Shown here in pieces: positions 1-5,970 of a stretch of DNA of 6,290 bases; the first letter of the stretch is position 1; each line of letters starts with the position of its first letter. A program made the translations under genes and the position numbers. The stretch comes from Desulfamplus sp. (GTDB taxonomy: Bacteria > Desulfobacterota > Desulfobacteria > Desulfobacterales > Desulfobacteraceae): NCBI GenBank assembly GCA_015233755.1, contig JADFXA010000135.1:1-6290 (forward strand). Reading direction: 5' to 3'. Under the pieces are notes generated by a model. It was not told the origin of the DNA. It did no database searches and saw only the letters and a list, made by a program, of their open reading frames with translations.

Positions 1-1187
1 GACTCAAACTCCTTTTTAAGCTCTTTACCAGATTGACCAATTTTTTTATTAATAACCGTTCTATTACTCTGTGTCGTATTAGATGCTGCATTTAAGCTGA
101 ATTTATTTGACGAAGTTATCTCTTTTTTATCAATGGTTGAAGCCGAACTTGCTACGTAGTCCATCATGCGATCTGTTTTATCACTGATGCCTGAAAAAGC
201 CTTTTGAAGGTCAGTGTTCACTGTATTTAATTCAGAAATAATATGCTTAAGCTGGGCTGCCTGAATTTTAAGAATAAAGTAGATTTCTGCATGCCTTTTA
301 TCTAAATCCTTCTTATAAGTAGATGAGTTTATATAAGAGTGCCCTATATTTTTGCCAGATTCGTCAGATTTATCGTAGCTTAAAAGTTTGGTGCAGTCAT
401 CAAATGCTGAAATCACATGCTCCAACTTTTGCCTCACAATATCATGAAATTGAATGCTCATTACAATTTCAGCTATCTTATTCTGTATCTCTTGTGAGTG
501 ATTAGCTGCATTATCTAAGGTAGTGTATGCCAACTGTGTTAGTTTTTCTACCTTCTCAAGAGCATAATTTACACTATTTTCAGCCGATTGAGAAAGAGTC
601 GACAATTTTTGAAGATTAGCATTTATAGCAGCAAGCCCTGAAATTTGAGTTGACTCTACAGATTTTGAATCTGTGTAAATAATATCTGCAATCACTCCTA
701 TTCTGTGCGCAAGCTCTTTGACTTCAACTCCAAATCCAAGAAACATATTTCTTGACTCAGTAGAACGGCAGGACTCTACATCAATATTTAGTCCCACAAC
801 ATTTAGAAATCGTGCGGTTTTAATTAAACCCGTGCATATTTTACACAATCTCTCAAATTCACCTGTGCCACTCTCCATGTGCATTTTATTGGCACTTATT
901 GTTTCGTAGTAATTTTTAAGCTCTTTGAGTAGATCGCTTACGATGTTATTTATATGGTGGATAGAATTCCCCTCAGTCTGATTGCCCACAATATTGGCAG
1001 ACCTTGTAATAATATCGGTAAGATTTGCGGAATCTGAGTAGATATTTTGCATATCTTGCCCAAGTTGAAGAAAAACAGGCTCAACTCCTGACATTTGAGC
1101 TTTAATGGTTTCTGAAAATTCACCTATCTTGGATAGCATTAAATCGTCTGGAAATTGATCTTCTTTTTCGTTCGTAGTAAGTTTCAT
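1..1187 (-). CDS. Soluble MCP-like / chemotaxis-associated coiled-coil protein, 3' end outside window
   Basis: Translating the minus strand from ATG at 1187 gives 395 codons without a stop to the window edge, so the gene is partial at its C-terminus. I see no signal peptide and no membrane segment. The protein is rich in polar, helix-forming heptad-like sequence. Residues 127-163 (starting FLNVVGLNIDVESCRS, ending VKELAHRI) resemble the signalling-tip region of methyl-accepting chemotaxis proteins (NIDVES for NASIEAAR, EVKELAHRI for EVRKLAERS) but are strongly diverged, so CheA/CheW binding is uncertain. Residues 246-258 (QFHDIVRQKLEHV) match the QFQDxxxQxxxHV element of some bacterial receptor-like proteins and recall the CheZ phosphatase motif. 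The start is not fully settled: GGAGG at 1202-1206 is 14 nt from the ATG, longer than usual, and an in-frame TTG lies at 1199. Seen: the open frame and motifs. Inferred: a cytosolic role in chemotaxis or a related two-component pathway. Confidence 0.8.
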   Translation of the reverse strand, partial: MKLTTNEKEDQFPDDLMLSKIGEFSETIKAQMSGVEPVFLQLGQDMQNIYSDSANLTDIITRSANIVGNQTEGNSIHHINNIVSDLLKELKNYYETISANKMHMESGTGEFERLCKICTGLIKTARFLNVVGLNIDVESCRSTESRNMFLGFGVEVKELAHRIGVIADIIYTDSKSVESTQISGLAAINANLQKLSTLSQSAENSVNYALEKVEKLTQLAYTTLDNAANHSQEIQNKIAEIVMSIQFHDIVRQKLEHVISAFDDCTKLLSYDKSDESGKNIGHSYINSSTYKKDLDKRHAEIYFILKIQAAQLKHIISELNTVNTDLQKAFSGISDKTDRMMDYVASSASTIDKKEITSSNKFSLNAASNTTQSNRTVINKKIGQSGKELKKEFE

Positions 1188-1491
1188 AGTATCTGTCAAT
1201 GCCTCCGGATATGTAATATCATTTTTCAGATTTAAGGGTTTTATTTTCGCATTTGTTAATTCTTTGAATCAAAATTCAAAATCAACGATAGTAGAATTCC
1301 TGCTAAAATACCTCTTGTGTTTACTGGATAACAAATGTTCTTACAGGAAAGCAAGTAAAAATAAGGTGTGGAATTCTTTCATTCTATATTTTTCTGATTA
1401 TAATGGATTGAGGGGAAAATGATTTTAAACTGAAAAAATAAAAACCTTCTGTAAGATTCTGATATTTTTTTGCAAAATCAAGTCTGAAGTA
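1188..1491. other. Intergenic spacer, AT-rich; leader of the MCP-like gene
   Basis: No coding frame in this 304-bp gap looks like a protein I recognise. It should hold the promoter of the MCP-like gene. The best minus-strand candidate is TTGTTA, 18 bp, TATTTT (about 1308-1337), which is weak. A perfect 7-bp inverted repeat TTTGAAT/ATTCAAA with a 4-nt loop lies at 1263-1280, between that promoter and the start codon. GGAGG at 1202-1206 is the likely ribosome binding site. I found no hairpin followed by a T-run after the transporter stop at 1492, so readthrough into the MCP-like gene cannot be excluded. Confidence 0.5.
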
Positions 1492-2703
1492 CTACAGATG
1501 ATTTTTATTTGATGTTAGCCCAACAAACAGAAAAACGCCAATAATCATCAACATAGCTCCGCAAGGAAAGATAGAGTCAAGTGTGAAGTAATCCATTGCA
1601 GCACCAGCTCCCATTGAACCAACCATCATTCCAAGACTGTGTGCAACGGTTATAATTGCCATAACAGATGCCATTGCACATTTTTCGTTTCCCTTTATAA
1701 GCGTTAAAGCCATAAGTGGAGGCATTGATATTCCGCCACCAATACCAAAAAAAGATATTGAGAAAATAAGTTGTAAATATGATGTTGATTTAAAGATCAT
1801 AAACATAGATAGAGCACAGATAATACCACCAAAAACTATCATTAAATGTCTGTTAAATCTATCAGCAATATAACCCATTGGAATCTGAAGAAGCCCGCTG
1901 ATAAATACACCAAGAGTTACAAGAATACCAGTTAACGAACTTGAAATATCGGGTAACCGGCTTTTAACAAATATCGGCATAAAACACCAAATAATACCAA
2001 TACAGCCGGTATAGACAAACCTGTATATAAAAAATCCAACAAGCTCTTTATCAAAGATAAGCATAGACCAAGGAATAGGTGGATTTTCTTTATTTTTGAT
2101 ATATTCGTGGTCAATTGAGGGTAGATATTTTAAAGAGAGTACAAGCCCCACAATAGAGAGCAGCCCCATACATATAAAAGCACCATCAAGCGACCAAAAA
2201 TCATTAATCACTCCACCCATTACAGGTCCAATACTTAAACTTGCAAACATAGATAGGTTAAAGAGGCTCATTGATTGTCCCTCCATACCTTCTGGTGTTA
2301 TTTCTCCCACGTAAGCCTGAACTACTGGCATAACCATAGCAGATGCAACTCCTTGCAAAGTTCGAATAATAATCAATGAAGAGACAGTGGAGGTCATAAG
2401 AAAAGCTAAAGATACCAATGAATATCCAACAAGACCAGAAATGATAAATGGTTTTCTACCTCTTTTATCAGATAACCTTCCAAAATATGGGAGCAAAAGG
2501 GTTCTTGATAAGGAAAAAGATCCAAAAATAAGCCCGACATATATGCCCGCCGCTCCCATATTATTTGCATAGATAGGTAGAAGAGGAACAACAATCCCAA
2601 CACCAGTTATAGTTGCAAATATGGTGAAGAAAAGTGTTATGAATATCTTTTTATTGGCAGATGGAATGGTCATTCTGCCCATGCAGCTAAAGTTATTTTC
2701 CAT
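1492..2703 (-). CDS. Major facilitator superfamily (DHA1-like) efflux transporter
   Basis: Inner-membrane secondary transporter with 12 predicted helices in two halves. Residues below are numbered from the TTG at 2721. Conserved MFS motif A is GRLSDKRGRKP at 81-91 in the loop between helices 2 and 3, and a degenerate copy, GYIADRFNRH, is at 283-292 between helices 8 and 9. Helix 4 has the motif B arginine (RTLQG, 120-124). Helix 5 carries a motif C-like GPVMGG (165-170), typical of drug/H+ antiporters. A central polar loop runs over about 200-222. The substrate cannot be read from the sequence. The frame extends to a TTG at 2721 that overlaps the kinase stop by 8 nt, but neither start has a clear Shine-Dalgarno site. 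I chose ATG 2703 (codon 7), 10 nt past the kinase stop, which suggests translational coupling. ATGs at 2682 and 2673 are also possible, because helix 1 begins only near residue 25. The arrangement implies co-expression with the aspartate kinase and perhaps tdh, so amino-acid or metabolite export is a reasonable but unproven guess. Confidence 0.88.
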   Translation of the reverse strand: MENNFSCMGRMTIPSANKKIFITLFFTIFATITGVGIVVPLLPIYANNMGAAGIYVGLIFGSFSLSRTLLLPYFGRLSDKRGRKPFIISGLVGYSLVSLAFLMTSTVSSLIIIRTLQGVASAMVMPVVQAYVGEITPEGMEGQSMSLFNLSMFASLSIGPVMGGVINDFWSLDGAFICMGLLSIVGLVLSLKYLPSIDHEYIKNKENPPIPWSMLIFDKELVGFFIYRFVYTGCIGIIWCFMPIFVKSRLPDISSSLTGILVTLGVFISGLLQIPMGYIADRFNRHLMIVFGGIICALSMFMIFKSTSYLQLIFSISFFGIGGGISMPPLMALTLIKGNEKCAMASVMAIITVAHSLGMMVGSMGAGAAMDYFTLDSIFPCGAMLMIIGVFLFVGLTSNKNHL

Positions 2704-2713
2704 TAAATGCAGC

Positions 2714-4081
2714 TTAGACAAAATAAGAGTGTAATGCTTTTAACGTCTTTTCTAAATCATTTTCCTGTACAAGAAAATAGAGTGCTGCCCTTGAAGGTCC
2801 ATAAGAGATCATCTCAATATTGACATCAGCTTCAGAGACTGCTGTAAAACATCTTGCCGCAATACCACGATGGTTATGAAGACCATCTCCCACAACACTT
2901 ATCAAAGCATTATCTATAACTTGCTCTGATTCTCTGTACAGTCTTGGTTTCATGTTAGTTATCACTGCATGTGCCTTATCAATATCTTTTCTTGATAAAA
3001 GTAAGCTAATACAAGTTTGAGAAGTTACAACAGATTTTATATTTATTCCCGCATCTGAAATTGTGCCGGCAATTTTTGCAAGTATCCCCTGCCTTAACCC
3101 TACACCTGACGCATAGACTTTAAGCACTGCAATATCTTTTGTGTGGGAAATACTTTTAACAACATTATCTGCTTGAACCGCAAACTCTGTTATAAGGCTG
3201 CCTTGACCATCAGGATTAAGAGTGTTCTTTATTGCTATGTTTATTCCAGATTTTCTAACAGGCTCAACAGTTCGCGGGTGCAAAATATTTGCACCTGAAT
3301 ATGCAAGCTCTGATGCCTCTTCATAACTTAATATAGGAATAAGTTTTGCGTCAGGTACAGCGTTTGGATCTGCACTCATAAAACCTTCTGTATCTTTCCA
3401 GATTTCCAAAATATCAGCTTTTAATGCAGCAGCCACAACCGCAGCAGAGTAGTCGCTTCCACCTCTTCCAAAAGTTGTAATCTCACCTGATTCACTTATG
3501 CCGAAAAAACCGGGGAAAAATAAGATTTTGTCAGAAAATTGCATAAGAGGCAGCACATTTTTCTCAAAATTCTTTGACGTTGCAGGCATATTTGCTGTTG
3601 CATCTCCAAATCTTCCATCAGTAATAACACCTGCATCTTGCGGCATAATATAGCCTGCATTCTCTCCTCTGCTTTTTAAGATTCCAGCCATTAAAATTAC
3701 AGATAGACGTTCTCCATAACTTGCAATTATATCGTGCATTCTGGGCGTCAGCTCTCTTGTGAAGTTTATACCAAAATAGTATCTCTCAATCTTAAGAAAG
3801 ACTCGCTCAAGCTCTTGCTGTAATCTCTCAAAGTCATCATCATTTTTAAGAAGATGACGCATTAGGCTGTAGTGTTCATCTTTTAACCCGCTCATTATTG
3901 CTGGAATCTCATCTTCGTCCTTTAATGCCCGCTCAATCCCATCAAGCAATTTATCCGTGATTCCATGCAAAGCAGAGAGAACAAAAACATTTCCTCTTCC
4001 TCTTTGCACAATCAAATCTACAATATTTGATATAACTTCATGCCCTTTGAGGCAGCCGCCTCCGATTTTTATTGTTTTCAT
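2714..4081 (-). CDS. Aspartate kinase (aspartokinase) with two C-terminal ACT domains, divergent N-terminal loop
   Basis: Phosphorylates L-aspartate with ATP to 4-phospho-aspartate, the first step to Lys, Thr, Met and Ile; cytosolic. The 455-residue length fits monofunctional enzymes of the LysC (AK III) layout. The amino-acid kinase domain covers about 1-300: K5 in the N-terminal loop, VLSALHGITDKLL (34-46, with the aspartate-binding Thr), YGERLS (122-127, Glu), TTFGRGGSDYSA (202-213, Arg and Asp), a KDTEGFMSADP nucleotide segment (229-239) and the family signature GANILHPRTVEPV (263-275). ACT domains follow at about 316-380 and 390-453. Odd point: the usual KFGGTS loop reads KIGGGCLKG (5-13), losing the Thr-Ser pair. 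In the first ACT domain VTSQT (352-356) stands where E. coli LysC has TTSEV, so lysine feedback may differ. AAGAGA at 4091-4096, 9 nt from ATG 4081, is an adequate ribosome binding site. The gene lies 100 bp after tdh and just before the transporter. A specialised paralogue with another substrate is possible, but the catalytic residues look intact. Confidence 0.93.
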   Translation of the reverse strand: MKTIKIGGGCLKGHEVISNIVDLIVQRGRGNVFVLSALHGITDKLLDGIERALKDEDEIPAIMSGLKDEHYSLMRHLLKNDDDFERLQQELERVFLKIERYYFGINFTRELTPRMHDIIASYGERLSVILMAGILKSRGENAGYIMPQDAGVITDGRFGDATANMPATSKNFEKNVLPLMQFSDKILFFPGFFGISESGEITTFGRGGSDYSAAVVAAALKADILEIWKDTEGFMSADPNAVPDAKLIPILSYEEASELAYSGANILHPRTVEPVRKSGINIAIKNTLNPDGQGSLITEFAVQADNVVKSISHTKDIAVLKVYASGVGLRQGILAKIAGTISDAGINIKSVVTSQTCISLLLSRKDIDKAHAVITNMKPRLYRESEQVIDNALISVVGDGLHNHRGIAARCFTAVSEADVNIEMISYGPSRAALYFLVQENDLEKTLKALHSYFV

Positions 4082-4181
4082 CTTTTTATTTCTCTTAAAT
4101 GTCTTTAGTAATACCGCCCTAAGCTAAGAGCTAGGGCTAACTTCATTCAAGCCCTCTTATTTTCAAGAAGGCTTACAATTT
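4082..4181 (-). promoter_or_regulatory. tdh-aspartate kinase spacer with two hairpins, possible attenuator or processing site
   Basis: In minus-strand RNA the tdh stop is followed by hairpin A, a 10-bp stem (AAGCCUUCUU with AAGAGGGCUU, one G-U pair, 6-nt loop) at 4149-4174. Hairpin B is at 4116-4137 (GCCCUAGCU with AGCUUAGGGC, one bulged base, 3-nt loop). Neither is followed by a U-run, so neither is a classical intrinsic terminator. The descending arm of A contains AGGGCU, which can pair instead with AGCCCU of B (4150-4155 with 4133-4138), so competing folds are possible. Roles could include 3'-end protection of tdh mRNA, RNase processing, attenuation, or a remnant of an IS200-type end. Only the hairpins are seen directly. 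Confidence 0.5.
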
Positions 4182-5207
4182 TCAACTCCAATTAAGAATA
4201 ACTTTACCAGCCATACCGCTATTCATAACATCAAAACCTTTGAGGTAATCATTTACATCAAATCTATGTGTTATAACAGGCGTAATATCAAGACCTGATT
4301 GAAGCAGACTTACCATCTTATACCATGTCTCAAAGACCTCTCTGCCGTAAATACCTTTGAGAGTTAAGCTCTTGAAAATAACAAGATCAGTATTTAAAAG
4401 AGGTTTTTGTGCAAAAATACCAAGCATGGCAATTTTACCACCATGAATCATATTTTCAAGCATCTGGTCAAATGCAGATGGAACTCCAGACATCTCCATT
4501 CCAATATCAAAACCCTCTTTCATATCGAGCTCTGCTATAACATCTTTTAGATTTTCACGGCTAACATTTACGACTCTTGTTGCTCCAAGCTCTTTTGCAA
4601 GATTTAGGCGATAATCGTTAACATCAGTGATAACAACATGTCTTGCACCGATTCTTTTTGCAAGAGCAGCAGCCATAATTCCAATTGGACCTGCCCCTGT
4701 TATCAAAACATCTTCACCCACAAGATCATAAGATAGGGCTGTATGCGCTGCATTTCCAAATGGGTCAAGAATTGCTGCAACATCATCTTCAAGACCATCA
4801 GGTATAGGATATACATTTATTGCAGGGATAACTAAAAGCTCAGTAAAACAGCCAATTCTATTTACCCCAACGCCATAGGTATTTCTGCAAAGATGGCGTT
4901 TCCCAGCCCTACAGTTTCTGCATGTTCCGCAAGTAAGATGCCCCTCACCAGAGACTCTTTGCCCAACTTTAAAATTATGGATATTTTCACCCAAAGCCGC
5001 AATCTCACCAACAAACTCATGCCCAATAACCATAGGTGTTTTAATAGTTTTTTGAGACCACGCATCCCAATTAAAGATGTGAAGATCAGTGCCGCATATT
5101 GCGGTTTTTTTAATTTTAATCAAAACTTCATCAGGTCCATAAGTTGGTTCTGGAACTTCCTGCAACCATAATCCTTTTTCAGGTTTTGCTTTTACAAGAG
5201 CTTTCAT
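4182..5207 (-). CDS. tdh: L-threonine 3-dehydrogenase
   Basis: Oxidises L-threonine with NAD+ to 2-amino-3-ketobutyrate, which Kbl cleaves to glycine and acetyl-CoA, or which decays to aminoacetone. Cytosolic, zinc-dependent, medium-chain dehydrogenase. The 341 residues equal the E. coli Tdh length, and the sequence aligns with it from end to end as I remember it. The catalytic zinc site is C38, H63 and E64 (AICGTD, GHEFVGE). The structural zinc cysteines are C93, C96, C99 and C107. The Rossmann loop is GAGPIG (171-176), with D195 ending the second strand (VVITDVNDYR), as expected for NAD preference. Family-typical blocks include GNAAHTALS, EMSG, KGIYGREVFETWYKM and ITHRF. The start is supported by AAGGTGA at 5211-5217. 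No kbl gene is present in the window, although kbl often neighbours tdh. First gene of the probable tdh-kinase-transporter operon. Confidence 0.97.
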   Translation of the reverse strand: MKALVKAKPEKGLWLQEVPEPTYGPDEVLIKIKKTAICGTDLHIFNWDAWSQKTIKTPMVIGHEFVGEIAALGENIHNFKVGQRVSGEGHLTCGTCRNCRAGKRHLCRNTYGVGVNRIGCFTELLVIPAINVYPIPDGLEDDVAAILDPFGNAAHTALSYDLVGEDVLITGAGPIGIMAAALAKRIGARHVVITDVNDYRLNLAKELGATRVVNVSRENLKDVIAELDMKEGFDIGMEMSGVPSAFDQMLENMIHGGKIAMLGIFAQKPLLNTDLVIFKSLTLKGIYGREVFETWYKMVSLLQSGLDITPVITHRFDVNDYLKGFDVMNSGMAGKVILNWS

Positions 5208-5502
5208 TTTTCACCTTTTAGATATTTAAAATAGTTACAATAGTCGTTTAGCCTTTTAGATGTTCTAATACATTGTTTATTAGAGTATAACTGATAGCTT
5301 CCATGTTTTGACTTCTTTTTCTTTATTGAGCTTTAAGTTATCTTATTTTCAGAGATAAAGGCATATTTTTTTGAGTTTCCAATAATTATTATAGCGAATG
5401 CTACGCTTCTGCCAAGAGAAGTCTCAGAGTTTTACATATATGATAATATAAATAGAGAACTCCTTAAGATTAACCGCTTAAAACTCAATAAAAAAAGTTC
5501 TC
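5208..5502. other. Spacer upstream of tdh and of the transposase remnant, no gene seen
   Basis: This AT-rich stretch must contain the tdh promoter. The only good -10 look-alike on the minus strand is TATACT at 5284-5289, without a convincing -35, so I do not call it firmly. The tdh ribosome binding site AAGGTGA is at 5211-5217. Small hairpins occur at 5338-5358 (TTATCT/AGATAA) and 5406-5421 (CTTCT/AGAAG). A perfect 7-bp inverted repeat GAGAACT/AGTTCTC (5455-5461 and 5496-5502) ends exactly at the ATG of the transposase fragment. The stretch from about 5390 onward may be the decayed left end of that insertion sequence. No frame on either strand looks coding. Confidence 0.45.
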
Positions 5503-5577
5503 ATGGAACAGATAGTTACTTTAAACCATACTAAATGGGATTGCAAATATGATGTTCTATTTATTCCGAAGTTTTGA
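5503..5577 (+). pseudogene. tnpA: N-terminal fragment of IS200/IS605-family Y1 transposase (TnpA)
   Basis: ATG at 5503 opens a 24-codon frame ending in TGA at 5575-5577. Residues 8-23 read NHTKWDCKYDVLFIPK, which closely matches the opening strand of IS200-type TnpA (consensus SHTKWxCKYHVVFIPKYRRK). The rest of the enzyme, about 110-130 residues including the HUH pair and catalytic tyrosine, is absent: the next bases encode part of a different protein. Asp replaces the usual His after KY. There is no obvious Shine-Dalgarno site. The inverted repeat just upstream may be the leader hairpin that represses translation in IS200 elements. Non-functional relic; family assignment rests on about 16 residues but the match is distinctive. 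Confidence 0.72.
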
Positions 5578-5673
5578 ATCTATACACTTTTTTATGATGG
5601 TAATAGAAGAACAGGAAGGAGTGTAAATGTGCTTTATCTTGTTTTAAAAGGACTTATTGATATATTTGCTCAA
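5573..5673 (+). pseudogene. Fic-domain protein fragment around the catalytic motif, frameshifted
   Basis: Fic proteins transfer AMP or other phosphate-containing groups using the HxFx(D/E)GNGRxxR motif. Here TTT-GAA-TCT-ATA-CAC (5573-5587) gives FESIH. After five bases instead of six, the next frame gives YDGNRRTGRSVNVLYLV, then LKGLIDI, ending at TAA 5674. Joined, this reads FESIH-(P)F-YDGNxRTGR...NVLYLV, a good match to the core of the Fic family that carries FEAIHPFxDGNGRTGR. A one-base deletion separates the catalytic His from the rest, and the third Gly of GNGR is Arg (AGA). Both the N-terminal domain and the C-terminal half are missing. A weak continuation (ITYIK) may exist in another frame up to about 5690. 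Non-functional; the family call is sequence-based and fairly secure. Confidence 0.72.
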
Positions 5674-5677
5674 TAAC

Positions 5678-5860
5678 TTATATAAAATCAGGAAAAGATC
5701 TTGAGAATGTCCGAATCTCTTCACGGATCTTTTTCACCTTGCCTGAGTCGCTGCGGATTTTAAGTACCTGATCAATGTAATCTGCTATCTGCTTCATCTC
5801 CTCTTCCTCCATTCCCCTGGAAGTAAGACCTTGAACACCGATACAGATACCGCTTGCAAT
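5678..5860 (-). pseudogene. glyA: C-terminal fragment of serine hydroxymethyltransferase
   Basis: The minus-strand frame ending in TAA at 5678-5680 encodes about 60 residues: ASGICIGVQGLTSRGMEEEE, then MKQIADYIDQVLKI, a KKIREEIR helix and FPDFI. This matches the C-terminal end of GlyA (SGIRIGTPALTTRGMKEEEM...IA..I..V......FP.Y). GlyA interconverts serine and glycine with tetrahydrofolate and PLP. Homology stops near 5860; further upstream the frame reaches a stop within about 30 bases, so roughly 85% of the gene is gone. The arginine of SGIRIG, known to bind the substrate carboxylate (Arg363 in E. coli as I recall), is Cys here (TGT). By hand count the stretch is about 45-47% G+C, visibly higher than the spacers around it. 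Clear relic; an expressed mini-protein is unlikely. Confidence 0.78.
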
Positions 5861-5959
5861 ATGAAAGAGACTGGCAAGGCGTTTCCCTCACTTTATCTGG
5901 AAACAGCAGGAGGAGGTCTTGCCAAAGCCTATCGCGGAGATAGATACCTTCTCAAATAG
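5852..5959 (+). pseudogene. sdaA: Probable C-terminal fragment of iron-sulfur L-serine dehydratase
   Basis: Plus-strand frame with ATG at 5861 and stop TAG at 5957-5959. It encodes MKETGKAFPSLYLETAGGGL followed by AKAYRGDRYLLK. The segment TG(x)5-6Y(x)ETxxGGLA matches the C-terminal tail of SdaA/SdaB-type L-serine ammonia-lyases (E. coli tail: TGADMMDKYKETSRGGLA). These enzymes convert serine to pyruvate and ammonia. Only the last about 35 codons remain. The usual short Cys-containing C-terminal end is replaced by AYRGDRYLLK, suggesting a frameshift or fusion past GGLA. It is joined head-to-head with the glyA fragment, with the junction at about 5850-5862. An ATG is present but I see no matching ribosome site. 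Assignment rests on one short motif and is moderate. Confidence 0.5.
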
Positions 5960-5970
5960 AGGCAATCTGT

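Noticed and set aside
323..909. Two plus-strand frames of about 60 codons (323-505 and 718-909)
   Set aside because: They are antisense to the long open minus-strand frame of the MCP-like gene and show no recognisable protein features.
1293..1377. Inverted copies of AGAATTCC/GGAATTCT 69 bp apart
   Set aside because: Each is mostly the self-complementary GAATTC, the distance is large and the intervening arms do not pair; likely chance in AT-rich DNA.
1441..1491. Possible terminator after the MFS gene (T-rich stretches around a short stem)
   Set aside because: Only a 3-4 bp interrupted stem could be drawn; not enough to call a terminator.
1932..2603. Several short frames on both strands within the transporter gene
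   Set aside because: Shadows of a clear 12-helix MFS protein; no independent start signals or motifs.
4862..5171. Plus- and minus-strand frames of 67-92 codons inside tdh
   Set aside because: The tdh frame matches the E. coli enzyme along its full length, so these overlaps are incidental.
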